DNA of 64,000 bases, from the NCBI RefSeq assembly GCF_020010905.1, contig NZ_JAGJBY010000002.1, positions 3,534,001-3,598,000 of the forward strand. The letters run 5' to 3'. Every line of letters starts with the position of its first letter. The stretch's first letter is position 1. The notes under the pieces were generated by a model. The model worked only from the letters and a program-made list of their open reading frames with translations, was not told where the DNA came from and searched no databases. Positions 53,557 through 62,596 of this stretch are shown here, one piece after another. The translations under genes and the position numbers were made by a program. The stretch comes from Streptomyces acidiscabies (GTDB lineage Bacteria > Actinomycetota > Actinomycetes > Streptomycetales > Streptomycetaceae).

Positions 53557-54558
53557 GTGGAGAACGGCAGGCGCCCCCGGCTGGAGGACGTCGCCGCGAA
53601 GGTCGGCGTCTCCACGGCCTCGGTGTCCCTCGTGCTGCGCGGCGTCCCCGGGCCCAGCGAGCGCACCCGCCGGCGCGTCCTGAAGGCCGCCGCCGACCTC
53701 GGCTACCAGGTCGACCGCACCGCCAGCACCCTCGCGAGCCGCCGGTCCAGGCTGCTCGGCGTCATGGTCGACATCCACAGCCCGTACCACGCGGAACTCG
53801 TCGAGCACCTGCACGACGCCGCCGAGGAGGTCGGGTACGACCTCGTCCTCAGCACCCTCACCCGCACCCGCGACGAGAACACCGCCACCCGCACCCTCCT
53901 CGCCTTCCGCAGCGAGGCCCTCATCCTGCTCGGCCCGACCTCCCCCGCCGAGACCCTCGCCGCCCTCGACGCGCAGGCCCCCGTCATCGTCGTCGGCCGC
54001 CGCATCACCGGCGCCGCCCTGGACGTCGTCCGCACCGCCGACGACGACGGGGTCGGCCAACTCGTCGACCACCTCGTCGGGTTCGGGCACCGCGACATCG
54101 TGTACGTCGACGGCGGCAAGGGCGTCATCGCGACCGACCGGCGCCGGGGCTACCGTACGGCGATGCGCCGGCACCGCCTCGGCGACCGGATCCGGGTGCT
54201 GGGCGGCGATCACACGGAGGCGGCGGGGGAGCGGGCGGCTCGGCAGCTCCTCGCCGGGCCCGAACTGCCCACGGCTGTCGTCGCGTTCAACGACCCGTGC
54301 GCGATTGGCGTCCTGACCGCCCTGACCCGCGCGGGAGTCGAGGTACCCGGCCGGGTCTCCGTCGCCGGATACGACAACGACACGCTGTCCAGGCTGAGTT
54401 GCTTCAACCTCACGACCGTCGGCCAGGGGGCGCGGGAGCAGGCGAGGCATGCGGTGACGGCTGCCGTCGAGCGGCTGGACCAGGGGCGTAAGGCTCCGCG
54501 CGAGGTCGTGCTGACGCCGCAGCTGGTCGTACGGGGGACGATCGCCCGCGCGATCTGA
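53557..54558 (+). CDS. LacI-family transcriptional regulator
   Basis: A 333-aa repressor. The HTH LEDVAAKVGVSTASVSLVLRG and hinge-like TASTLASRRSRLLGVMV lead to a sugar-binding core with VAFNDPCAIGVLTAL and VSVAGYDNDTLSRLSC. GTG 53557 is preceded by GGGGAGG; the in-frame sequence back to 53479 covers promoter DNA. It is divergent from the sugar-binding lipoprotein, and the palindrome in the gap plus the related site at 51521 define its probable regulon. Confidence 0.94.
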   Translation: MENGRRPRLEDVAAKVGVSTASVSLVLRGVPGPSERTRRRVLKAAADLGYQVDRTASTLASRRSRLLGVMVDIHSPYHAELVEHLHDAAEEVGYDLVLSTLTRTRDENTATRTLLAFRSEALILLGPTSPAETLAALDAQAPVIVVGRRITGAALDVVRTADDDGVGQLVDHLVGFGHRDIVYVDGGKGVIATDRRRGYRTAMRRHRLGDRIRVLGGDHTEAAGERAARQLLAGPELPTAVVAFNDPCAIGVLTALTRAGVEVPGRVSVAGYDNDTLSRLSCFNLTTVGQGAREQARHAVTAAVERLDQGRKAPREVVLTPQLVVRGTIARAI

Positions 54559-54575
54559 ACGGGTCTCGTAGCCGG

Positions 54576-57005
54576 TCAGGCGGGAGGCGTCGGGGGGTTG
54601 GCCGTGCGGCTGCCGGGGGAGCCGAAAGCGCTCGGCAGATTCGTGAAGTCCGTGTGGACCCCGGGTTCCAGGTCGATGTTCTCGGCCCTGGCGACGATGT
54701 GCGTGGCGATCTGTAGCACGGCCCGCTCGTAGTCTCTGCGGAACGTGTTCACTTTCATGAGTCCGTACATGCCGAAGTGCCGGTATCTCTCCGGCTGTTC
54801 GGGGGTGAGGTACTGCACCTCGCTGACGACGCGCGGGAGTGTGCGTCCCTCCATGGGGGTCCACAGGATCGGGATGATCGGGGCGTACCGCCCGTACCTT
54901 ACGGTCGCTGTGCGCTGTGCGAAAGCCCACCACTCCCTGCCGCACCACTCGCTGGTGACATAGCGGGGCGAGAGGAGCGGTACGAACACCCGGCAGGTGT
55001 TGAGCGCGTACGCGAGTTCGTCGTTCCAGATCCGCCCGGAGGTGAGTGACCGGTCCATGAATCCGACGGAATCCGGCGGCTCCATCGTCAGGTTGGCGAT
55101 GGAGTTGCTCAGGTCGTGGAAGAGACGGTGCACCCAGTGGTCCGGGTCGCCGCCGCCGGAGGCGCTACGGGGGACGTGGGCGTAGCTCAGGAAGAAGTAC
55201 GGCCGCGCCGAACTCGGCCCCGGAGCAGGGGACTTGAGGGCCGGCCGGTACTGCTGGGCCAGCTCCGGCCGGTCCAGCGCCCTGGCCAGCGTCAGCAGCA
55301 CCGCGCACAGTTCGTCCCGTGAGCCCCGCACCTCGCCCGCCCGGACCAGTGACTCCGCCGCGAGCTGGACCCCCGCCGCCCCCTGCCGCGCCGCAGCCTC
55401 CTCGACCCAGTCCAGCCGGGGCAGCCCCAGCGCGTCCAGCACGCCGTCCAGTGGCCGCACCAGCGAGGAGAGCGGCACCTGCCGTACCCCCCCGGACGTC
55501 CACCGCGCCCCGATGCTCCCGAGTTGCAGATCCCCCCGCGCCCGCAGCGCCCCCGCCGGATCCGACACCAGGGCCGCCCCCGCCCCGGCCGAGGGATACC
55601 GCCCCGCCAGATACCGCGTCACCTGATCCCGGGTGGCCCGCTCCTCCGACCTGCGCACCAGCTCCCGCAACTCCTCGGCGATCCCCGGCGGGTAGGCGAA
55701 CGCCCGATGGTTCCAGGGCAACGCCTCGTGCGGCAGCGGATCGGCCCCGTCGGGCAACACGGGCGCGTACGGCGCGAGCATCCCCGAGAGGAACACCTCG
55801 GCGAGATGCTCGGGCCCGGACTCGGGCACGGCTGACCGCTGCACGAGCCGCATCAACGGCACGGTCAACGCGGTCCCCGCACAAGCGAGATGAGCCGCCA
55901 GCCGCCGAGCCTCGTCGGAGGCGCCGGAGAGAAAGTCCTCCAGCGCGTCTTCGGACAACTCCTCCTGCGAAGCCGCGACCCCGCCGAGCTGCTCCGCGTC
56001 GTAGAAATGCAACGCCACTTCCCCCACCGGTGCCCCCACCAACCGCGCCCACCCCCGCACGGAAGTACCCCGCATGACATCCACCACCGGCACGGGAGGC
56101 GTCGGCACAGCCAACACCCCCCGCCCCAACTTCGGGTGCCGCACCCGGAGTTGATGATTGGCGACGGCGGGCCGCGCGGCCGAGGCCATCAGCCGGACCG
56201 TGGGCAGTCCGGTCCCCGCCCACATCTCCACCGGCAGCACATGGAACACAGCGGTGGGCCCCTTCACCGCCCACCCCGCCAACACCCTCTGCACAGCCCC
56301 GCTCTGCCACTGATACCCCACCCCGTCGGTGAGCACGACGAGCAACGTCCGCTCCCCGGGCCCCGGATGCGCGGGCGGAGCCCCCCGCCGGTACGGCTCG
56401 GCGGTCACCCGGGGCCCCGCGGGATCGTCCGTGTCCATCCCCAGCAGCCGAATCCGCCGGAACGCCCGCAACCGGTGCAGTTCCTGCCGCAGTTCGAGCG
56501 CGGCGTCGTGCCACACGGCCATGGACACCCCGTCGTCCACGACGAGCGTGAGATCGAGCAACGGCTCCCGCGCGGGCGCGAGAACGACGTCCCGGAACCC
56601 GTCGGCGATCGCGTCGACCGTGGCCCCGACATCGAGCCGCAGCGCGGTACGGGACCGTACGGAGGACCGCAGTGGCCGCAACGACCGGGCCAGCGCACGG
56701 GCGTCGGGCAGTGCCCGGGGCGTGGGCAGCCGGGTCGGTGACACGGCGGTCGCGGCGCCGTCGCCCCAGTCCGCGGCGGCGTAGAGGGTACGGGCCGCAG
56801 CGGACCCGGAGTCGCCGGGCCCCCGCCCGCCCCGCCCCCGCCCCGGCGCCCGCGCGCCCTCCGGCACCGCAGCACCGTCCCCCGGACCCCCCGCCCGCCG
56901 GACCGGCGTACGCGGATGGGCCGCGAGCCACAGGATGTCGGCGAGTTCCTCCGGCGTCGCGTCGTACCCGGCGGCGGCGAGGGCCGCGTGCAGGAGGTCG
57001 ATCAT
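54576..57005 (-). CDS. SAV_2336-type vWA protein with C-terminal TIR domain (conflict-system component)
   Basis: An 809-aa protein. The N-terminal MIDLLHAALAAAGYDATPEEL helix pair is the SAV_2336-type adaptor. A Gly-rich linker leads to a vWA domain with a metal-site-like VVDDGVSM near 150 and LTDGVGYQW near 228. A central helical region (~350-590) follows, then a TIR domain from PYFFLSYAH near 601 with SEWCGREWW near 690, where the Glu of WCxxE is the NADase residue in active TIRs. ATG 57005 overlaps the AAA ATPase stop (ATGA). In vWA-MoxR-VMAP ternary systems the vWA protein links sensor and effector; here the TIR is the effector, probably depleting NAD+. Confidence 0.88.
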   Translation of the reverse strand: MIDLLHAALAAAGYDATPEELADILWLAAHPRTPVRRAGGPGDGAAVPEGARAPGRGRGGRGPGDSGSAAARTLYAAADWGDGAATAVSPTRLPTPRALPDARALARSLRPLRSSVRSRTALRLDVGATVDAIADGFRDVVLAPAREPLLDLTLVVDDGVSMAVWHDAALELRQELHRLRAFRRIRLLGMDTDDPAGPRVTAEPYRRGAPPAHPGPGERTLLVVLTDGVGYQWQSGAVQRVLAGWAVKGPTAVFHVLPVEMWAGTGLPTVRLMASAARPAVANHQLRVRHPKLGRGVLAVPTPPVPVVDVMRGTSVRGWARLVGAPVGEVALHFYDAEQLGGVAASQEELSEDALEDFLSGASDEARRLAAHLACAGTALTVPLMRLVQRSAVPESGPEHLAEVFLSGMLAPYAPVLPDGADPLPHEALPWNHRAFAYPPGIAEELRELVRRSEERATRDQVTRYLAGRYPSAGAGAALVSDPAGALRARGDLQLGSIGARWTSGGVRQVPLSSLVRPLDGVLDALGLPRLDWVEEAAARQGAAGVQLAAESLVRAGEVRGSRDELCAVLLTLARALDRPELAQQYRPALKSPAPGPSSARPYFFLSYAHVPRSASGGGDPDHWVHRLFHDLSNSIANLTMEPPDSVGFMDRSLTSGRIWNDELAYALNTCRVFVPLLSPRYVTSEWCGREWWAFAQRTATVRYGRYAPIIPILWTPMEGRTLPRVVSEVQYLTPEQPERYRHFGMYGLMKVNTFRRDYERAVLQIATHIVARAENIDLEPGVHTDFTNLPSAFGSPGSRTANPPTPPA

Positions 57006-58003
57006 GGGACGGGGTCCGTGCCGTCGAGGGGCCGCAGCACGGCCCGCAGGACGTGCGGTTCGAGGGAGACGGTGTTCAGCCGCAGGTGGATCGCGTTGAG
57101 GAGCTGGTCCGTGGCGAGCCGTCCGCCGCGCCCCGCGTCGTCGAACTCGGCGATCATCTCCTCCACGGCGGCCACCGTCTGCGCGTCGGCCCCGGTGAAC
57201 TCGGCCCCGAACTGGGCCCGTACGACGTCCTTGAGGTGGTCGGGGTCGGGGTCGCGCAGGTCGAGGCGGACGCAGCGGCGCAGGAACGCGGGCGGGAAGT
57301 CGCGCTCGCCGTTGCTGGTGATGACGACGACCGGGAACTCCCGGCAGTACACCCACCCGTCGACGACGGCCGCCTTCGGCGCGGGCTCCGCGTCGAGGGG
57401 AGCCCGGTAGGGGACCGGCCGGGTCAGCGCGACCCGCGCCTCCCGGTCGCCGGTCGCCTCGGAGCTGCGGCTCAGCTCCGGGATCTCGAACGCGCCCTCC
57501 TCGAACACCGTCAGCAGGTCGTTCGGCAGGTCGATGTCCCCCTTGTCCAGCTCGTCGACCAGCAGGACACGCGGGGCGCCCGGCGCGGAGGCGAGCGCGG
57601 TGCCGAGCGGCCCGAGAGCGACGTACCGCTCCACCGGCGGCGTACGGGACGGGTCGGCCGTCGCGTCGCGCAGGCGGGCCACCGCGTCGTACCGGTAGAG
57701 CGCGTCGGTGAGGAGCGAGCGGGAGTTGACGGCCCAGTGCAGGACCTCGCCGAGCCCGAGGTCGTCGGCGATCGCGTGCGCCAGCGACGACTTGCCCACC
57801 CCGGGGAAGCCGGTGACCAGCAGCGGGCGCCGCAGGTGCAGGGCGGCGTCCACGACGGCCGCGTCCTCCGGGCGGATCACGTACGCCGGGCGGGCGGGGC
57901 GCTCCTCGCCGAAGCGGCGCCAGGGCGGGCCGGGCGGCAGCGGCACGGGCAGGCTGTCGTGCGGGTGGCGGAACAGCCCGCCGGGGGAGTCGGGGCTGGT
58001 CAC
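57002..58003 (-). CDS. MoxR-type AAA+ ATPase of the ternary conflict system
   Basis: A 333-aa AAA+ protein. Walker A is GFPGVGKSS near 64, Walker B LLVDELDKGDIDLP near 148 and sensor I VVITSNGERDFPPAFLRR. The spacing and the ELDKGD and NDLL pattern are MoxR/GvpN-like. GTG 58003 overlaps the caspase-protein stop (GTGA); the longer frame to 58069 reads into that gene. Members of this family remodel vWA partners, and here both neighbours are fused to predicted effectors, so ATP hydrolysis probably sets the activation threshold. Confidence 0.9.
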   Translation of the reverse strand: MTSPDSPGGLFRHPHDSLPVPLPPGPPWRRFGEERPARPAYVIRPEDAAVVDAALHLRRPLLVTGFPGVGKSSLAHAIADDLGLGEVLHWAVNSRSLLTDALYRYDAVARLRDATADPSRTPPVERYVALGPLGTALASAPGAPRVLLVDELDKGDIDLPNDLLTVFEEGAFEIPELSRSSEATGDREARVALTRPVPYRAPLDAEPAPKAAVVDGWVYCREFPVVVITSNGERDFPPAFLRRCVRLDLRDPDPDHLKDVVRAQFGAEFTGADAQTVAAVEEMIAEFDDAGRGGRLATDQLLNAIHLRLNTVSLEPHVLRAVLRPLDGTDPVP

Positions 58004-60168
58004 GGGCGTGGTGTCCTTCCGGGAACGCGCGGGCGTGGCCGGGGCGGCAGCCGGCCGGGGTCGTCCCACAGCAGCACCAGGCCGGGCGCGGGCCCGTCCC
58101 GGTCGCCGCGCAGGTCGCGGACCTCCTCGGGCAGCAGCCTCGGCGGGACGCCGGTCCGCAGGTCGGCCAGGTCGCCGCCCTGCCGTACGCCGTCGACGCG
58201 CCGGTGCCAGGTCATCACCGGCACCCCGGCCTCCGCGCAGTACGCCAGCGCCGGAGTGAACTCCCGGCAGTCACCGGACAGTTCGACACACCCCACGTCG
58301 GGCGCGGCGGCCAGCGCGGACCGCAGCCCCGCCAGGTCCCCGGCGTCCCGCCGCAGCCAGTGGTGGTCGCCCGCCGCCGCGTTGTGCCCGCAGGCCAGCC
58401 ACCGCCGCTCCCACGGCGTACGCCGCCCCACGCACCGCACGACGACCGTCGCGACCTGCCCGAGCGCCGTGTTGTCCACGCCCCGGTGCCGGACCGGTAT
58501 CCGCTCGACCTGGAGCTCCAACTGGCCGTGCGGCAGGAAGAACTCGACCCCGAGGTCGTGCCGTGCGCCGAGGAGCGGCTCGATCAGCTCGGCGAGCGTG
58601 AGCTGGGTGCGCCGCCAGTTCGCCGGCCGCGCCCCCGGCAGCCGCTGCGGGCGCTGCTCGGCCGGGTCCACCAGCCAGGCGGCCGACGTGTAGCGGCCCT
58701 CGCCGGCCGCCGCCTCCGGGTCGTCCACGTCGAGCAGGACCAGCAGCCACGCCTTGCCGCCACGCCGCCGTACGGCCTCCTGCCCGGCCGCCGTCACCCG
58801 CGCCCTGAGCGCCCCCGCGTGCCCGGTGCGCCGCGCCACGTCCGCGCCCCAGCGGATCAGGCCCCCGCCGTCCCCGGTCCGCGCCTCCGCCTCCGCCGCC
58901 ACCAGCGACGTGAACCGCAGCAGGGGCGGCAGCGCGATGTCCTGGCCGCAGCCGGCCGCCTCCAGGGAGCGCAGCAGCGCGTCCGTGCCGTCCGTCGCCG
59001 TCACGTGGTGGCGCAGCCGCCGGTCGTACAGCGCCGTCGTCCGCACGTCCGGCACAGCGGCCAGGAGCGCGGTCAGGCGGGCGTGCTCCTCGTGCGTGAG
59101 GAACTCGTTGGGCCGCAGGTCCCGGCCCGCCGCGCGCAGATCGCCGGGCAGCAGGTCGACGAGCGTGGGCACGCCGTGCGGGGTGCGCGCGGCGGCCGTC
59201 ACGATCTGCCACGCCGTCGGCTCCCCGGCCCCGTCGCTCACCGGCACCACCACCGGCGCCCGCTCCGCGAGCCGCCGCGCGCACTGAGCCCGCGCCGCCC
59301 CGTCCGGCAGCACCGCGTCCAGCGACTCCGCCAACGCCACCTCCTCGGCCGTCGGCGGCACCAGGAACTCGCCCGACACGGCCGTACGCCCGTCCCAGTT
59401 GCGGCGCGACAGGCTCGGCTTCTGCGCCGTCAGCCGCTTCTCGCGCAGCACCGCGAACTCGGCGTCCACCCGGTCGCTCACCCGGTGCAGATCGGGCAGC
59501 ACGTCGCGCGAACCGTCGTCCAGGAAACGCAGCAGCGTACGCGGGAACAGGCTCGCCGCCTCACCGGGCGCCCAGCTCTCCGCCGGCGCGACCCGCGCCC
59601 GCTGGCCGGTGCTGCACGCGTGCAGGACGAACAGGCCGCGCTCCGTGACACGGGGACTGTCGGTCACCACGCCCACCCTGCTCAACCCGCCTCCGCGCGG
59701 CTGGTTCTGACATGCGTTCAGGGCGACCGCGACCTTCGGCACACCGCGCCCCTGGCGGGCCCCGACCCGCGTGGACTGGAGGGCGAGCTGCAACGCGTCC
59801 ACGTCCACGGCGTACTTCGTCGCCGGGGTGCTGTCGGCGAGGAGGAGTACGTGGCTGCCGCTGCCGTCGACCAGACCGTGCCCCGACCAGAACACCCACA
59901 GGAGGTCGGCCTCCAGGTCCGCCATGCCTTCGAGGAGGTGCCGGGAGACGGCGCCGGAGGACGCCTCGCGCCAGTCGGCGCCGGCCGACCGGGCGGGGTC
60001 GAGGGGGGAGGCGAAGACGGTGATGTTCCCGGCGGGCACTCCGCAGCCGTCCACGAGCCAGGACACGAAGGCGGACGCGTCCGCGCAAGGGCCCCGGACG
60101 TTCCATTCGGGGTCCTCGTGGGCCTCCACGGCGACGATCAGGGCGTGCGTACGGCGCGGGTCAGCCAT
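58000..60168 (-). CDS. Caspase (C14) fused to a VMAP-type domain
   Basis: A 722-aa protein. Residues 1-~230 form a caspase-fold peptidase: HALIVAVEAH opens the sheet, the catalytic His is in FWSGHGLVDG near 94 and the Cys in ALNACQNQ near 150. The rest matches the C-terminal part of vWA-MoxR-associated proteins: a helical middle (~330-450) and a closing module with CVGRRTPWERRW, ELSGDCREFTPALAYC, GVPVMTWHR and GLVLLWDDPGRLP. ATG 60168 overlaps the hydrolase stop by 8 bp. As the VMAP member it probably senses the trigger and cleaves proteins when released. Confidence 0.88.
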   Translation of the reverse strand: MADPRRTHALIVAVEAHEDPEWNVRGPCADASAFVSWLVDGCGVPAGNITVFASPLDPARSAGADWREASSGAVSRHLLEGMADLEADLLWVFWSGHGLVDGSGSHVLLLADSTPATKYAVDVDALQLALQSTRVGARQGRGVPKVAVALNACQNQPRGGGLSRVGVVTDSPRVTERGLFVLHACSTGQRARVAPAESWAPGEAASLFPRTLLRFLDDGSRDVLPDLHRVSDRVDAEFAVLREKRLTAQKPSLSRRNWDGRTAVSGEFLVPPTAEEVALAESLDAVLPDGAARAQCARRLAERAPVVVPVSDGAGEPTAWQIVTAAARTPHGVPTLVDLLPGDLRAAGRDLRPNEFLTHEEHARLTALLAAVPDVRTTALYDRRLRHHVTATDGTDALLRSLEAAGCGQDIALPPLLRFTSLVAAEAEARTGDGGGLIRWGADVARRTGHAGALRARVTAAGQEAVRRRGGKAWLLVLLDVDDPEAAAGEGRYTSAAWLVDPAEQRPQRLPGARPANWRRTQLTLAELIEPLLGARHDLGVEFFLPHGQLELQVERIPVRHRGVDNTALGQVATVVVRCVGRRTPWERRWLACGHNAAAGDHHWLRRDAGDLAGLRSALAAAPDVGCVELSGDCREFTPALAYCAEAGVPVMTWHRRVDGVRQGGDLADLRTGVPPRLLPEEVRDLRGDRDGPAPGLVLLWDDPGRLPPRPRPRVPGRTPRP

Positions 60169-61363
60169 CGGCGCCCCCGAACAGCTCCCGCTCCAGCGCG
60201 CGGTACAGCGGGGCGTGGTCCCAGTACGCCGAGTGCGCGCGCAGCAGCGGGCGGCGGGTGTCGACGGCGACGTCCGTGACCCGGTCCGCGCCGAACACCG
60301 GGGCGGCGACATGGGCCAGCGGGTCGCGCGGGTCGTACACGTTGATCCAGTGCCGGGGGAACGTCGCGGGCAGCGGGTCGCCGACCGACAGCGAGTGCAG
60401 GGCGTCCAGCTCGTACAGGAACGGCGCCTGCGAGCCGACCGTCACCAGCGCGCGGACCTTGTCCCGGAGGTCCTCCGTGGCCAGCAGGTCCACGCAGGCG
60501 ATGCCGCCGAGGCTGTGCGCGAGGAGGACGACGGGCGGTGGCGCGGCCTCCACGACGTCCCGGATGTGCCGGCGCAGCCCCTCGCCCCGCGCCTGGTAGC
60601 GCAGGATGTCCCCGATCGGCGGCGCCGCCTGCGCGCTCAGCTTCGTCCGGCTCCTGCGCACCCGCCACGACGCGGCCCACTCCGTACCCCGCCAGAACGG
60701 CAGCCACACCGGGCGCGTCACGTCCGACACGACGCCCAGCGCCGCGCCCGGTTCCCCCAGCGCCCGCAGCACCACGCCGAGCAGCTCCTCCACGCCGCGC
60801 CCGTCGAGACTCGCGCCCGCCGCGTCCCAGCGCAGGTCCGCCGAGGCCAGCGCCGAGGCGACCACGGCCCGCGCGGTGACCTGACGGACGGTCGTGACCT
60901 GGGCGGCCGTGTCCGGGAGCAGGGTGGTCAGCGCCTCGCCGACCTCGCGGGCCGCCTCGGCGAGGTCCCCGGGGAGCAGGCCGTGCGTCTGCGCCGCCTG
61001 TCGTACGACGGGGTCCTCGGCCAAGTCCGCCAGCAGCGGGGCGAGTTCTTCCACGGGGGTGAGGTCGCGCGGCGGTACGTACGCGTCGGTGTCGCGCTCG
61101 TCCTCCTCAGCTAGCAGCCGGAGTTCGGCCAGGGGGTCGGCGTCCAGGAGGCCCCAGGACGCCAGCCGGATGTCCTCGCGCGGGCGGGTCGGCAGTGAGG
61201 CGCCGTCGAGGTGGAGGCGGGCGCCGTGCTCCTCGCCCCAGAAGCAGGGTACGGGGGTCAAGTCGCGTTCCAGCTCGGCGAGTTGACGGGAGACCAAGGT
61301 GAACAGGGACGCGTACCCGTCCTCGCGTACGCCTGTTCCGTGGACCAGAACAACGCTCGTCAT
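60161..61363 (-). CDS. Alpha/beta hydrolase, first gene of the conflict operon
   Basis: A 400-aa hydrolase. The oxyanion strand VVLVHGTGVR starts at residue 4, the nucleophile elbow is AHSLGG near 281, and a C-terminal HSAYWDH supplies the likely His. A helical lid of ~200 residues lies between. No signal peptide is visible. It heads the four-gene overlapping operon with the caspase-VMAP, AAA and vWA-TIR proteins. It could be a lipase or esterase effector, or a damage-linked enzyme. The substrate is not visible from the sequence. Confidence 0.85.
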   Translation of the reverse strand: MTSVVLVHGTGVREDGYASLFTLVSRQLAELERDLTPVPCFWGEEHGARLHLDGASLPTRPREDIRLASWGLLDADPLAELRLLAEEDERDTDAYVPPRDLTPVEELAPLLADLAEDPVVRQAAQTHGLLPGDLAEAAREVGEALTTLLPDTAAQVTTVRQVTARAVVASALASADLRWDAAGASLDGRGVEELLGVVLRALGEPGAALGVVSDVTRPVWLPFWRGTEWAASWRVRRSRTKLSAQAAPPIGDILRYQARGEGLRRHIRDVVEAAPPPVVLLAHSLGGIACVDLLATEDLRDKVRALVTVGSQAPFLYELDALHSLSVGDPLPATFPRHWINVYDPRDPLAHVAAPVFGADRVTDVAVDTRRPLLRAHSAYWDHAPLYRALERELFGGADG

Positions 61364-61464
61364 CTGCGCCCCCCGCCGCTGGATTCCGGGGTCAGTGTGG
61401 CAGAGGCAGTGCGGGGGGCGGGCCCTGTTGTGCGGTTTCGTGCCGGTGCGGTTCCGGGCAGATT

Positions 61465-61480
61465 TCTACAGTGCTGTAGA
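61465..61480. promoter_or_regulatory. 16-bp palindrome between the conflict operon and terD
   Basis: TCTACAGTGCTGTAGA is a near-perfect palindrome (7-bp arms, 2-bp centre) with the TACA...TGTA pattern seen in several repressor operators, including BlaI-like ones. It lies 102 bp from the hydrolase start and 59 bp from the terD start, and TAGATT overlapping its right arm could be a -10 box toward terD. Confidence 0.6.
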
Positions 61481-61538
61481 TTTTGCCTCGGGTTTGCCGG
61501 GGTCCGCCCGGCCCCGCGACCAGAGAGCGAGGTGACCC

Positions 61539-62123
61539 ATGTCCGTCGACATGACGAAGGGTCAGCGGATCAGCCTGAACAAGTCGGACGGCGGTGCGCT
61601 GACGTCCGTCCGGATGGGGCTGGGGTGGCAGGCCGCCCAGCGCAAGGGGTTCCTGGCGAAGCTCACCGGGCCCAGGGAGATCGACCTCGACGCGTCCGCG
61701 CTGCTCTTCGCCGACGGTCAGCTCGCGGACGTCGTCTTCTTCCAGCACCTCGTCAGCGACGACGGGTCCGTACGGCACCTCGGTGACAACCTCACCGGGG
61801 GGAGCGGGGCCGGCGGGGACGACGAGGTCGTGCTCGTGGACCTCGGGCGCGTGCCGGGGCGCGTCGACCAGATCGTGTTCACCGTCAACTCGTTCACCGG
61901 GCAGACCTTCGCCGAGGTCGAGAACGCGTTCTGCCGCGTCGTCGACGAGGTCACCGGGCAGGAGCTGGCGCGCTACACGCTCAGCGGGGGCGGCGCGTAC
62001 ACCGCGCAGATCATGGCCAAGTTGCGGCGGACCGGCGGGGGCTGGCAGGTCGAGGCGATCGGGGAACCGGCCACGGGGCGGACGTTCCAGGATCTGCTGC
62101 CGGCGGTCTCCGCGCACCTGTGA
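61539..62123 (+). CDS. terD: TerD-family stress protein
   Basis: A 194-aa calcium-binding stress protein. GQRISLNKS and VRMGLGWQ open the fold. DLDASALLFADG and GDNLTGG..GDDEVVLVDLGRVP carry the paired acidic Ca2+ sites, and IVFTVNSFTGQTFAEVENAFCRVVD is diagnostic. TerD proteins accompany tellurite resistance, phage restriction and other chemical-defence modules. The GAGCGAGGTG site precedes ATG 61539. It is divergent from the caspase/TIR operon across a shared palindrome. Confidence 0.92.
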   Translation: MSVDMTKGQRISLNKSDGGALTSVRMGLGWQAAQRKGFLAKLTGPREIDLDASALLFADGQLADVVFFQHLVSDDGSVRHLGDNLTGGSGAGGDDEVVLVDLGRVPGRVDQIVFTVNSFTGQTFAEVENAFCRVVDEVTGQELARYTLSGGGAYTAQIMAKLRRTGGGWQVEAIGEPATGRTFQDLLPAVSAHL

Positions 62124-62131
62124 GACGTACG

Positions 62132-62171
62132 GGACCCCGCGAGCCCGCCGGAAACCGGGCTCGCGGGGTCC
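62132..62171. terminator. Strong bidirectional terminator after terD
   Basis: A perfect 16-bp stem, 62132-62147 with 62156-62171, and an 8-nt loop, between the convergent terD and GlsB-like genes (8 bp after the terD stop). Confidence 0.88.
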
Positions 62172-62188
62172 GTGGGATCTGTCCGGGG

Positions 62189-62455
62189 TCAGTCTCGGGA
62201 GTTGCCGAACAGCAGGCGGTAGCCGACGAGCAGGACCAGCGAACCGGCTATCGCCGCGCCCCACGTGTAGAGGTCGAAGAAGTCCTTCACGACCGGGCGG
62301 TCCAGGAACTTCGAGGACAGCCAGCCGCCGATGAAGGCACCCGTGATCCCGATCAGGGTGGTGCCGATCAGGCCGCCCGGGTCACGGCCGGGCAGCAGGA
62401 TCTTGGCGATCGCTCCGGCGAACAGGCCCAGGATGACCCAGCTGATGATGCCCAC
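62189..62455 (-). CDS. GlsB/YeaQ/YmgE-family stress-response membrane protein
   Basis: An 88-aa membrane protein. IISWVILGLFAGAIAKILLPGRDPGG and LIGTTLIGITGAFIGGWL are the family signature, followed by a third helix (AAIAGSLVLLVGYRLLF). GTG 62455 with GGAGGT upstream is the start; the frame back to 62521 has a basic, non-family extension. Members are transglycosylase-associated stress proteins of unknown mechanism. Confidence 0.9.
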   Translation of the reverse strand: MGIISWVILGLFAGAIAKILLPGRDPGGLIGTTLIGITGAFIGGWLSSKFLDRPVVKDFFDLYTWGAAIAGSLVLLVGYRLLFGNSRD

Positions 62456-62596
62456 GTTGACCTCCGTAGGGGGCGGCGGGCGTTCACGCCGCCGACGTTC
62501 AAGGTTTGCGTACTTGCGCAATCCTATGAATAACGCGGGTGGCCTGACCAGGGTTTTCCGCCCCCGGTGCCGCCCCGTCGAGGTTCTGTCACAAGA

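Noticed and set aside
58003..58069. A longer N-terminus for the MoxR ATPase
   Set aside because: The extension lies inside the caspase-VMAP gene and is Arg/Ala/Pro-rich. The GTGA overlap at 58003 fits the rest of the operon.
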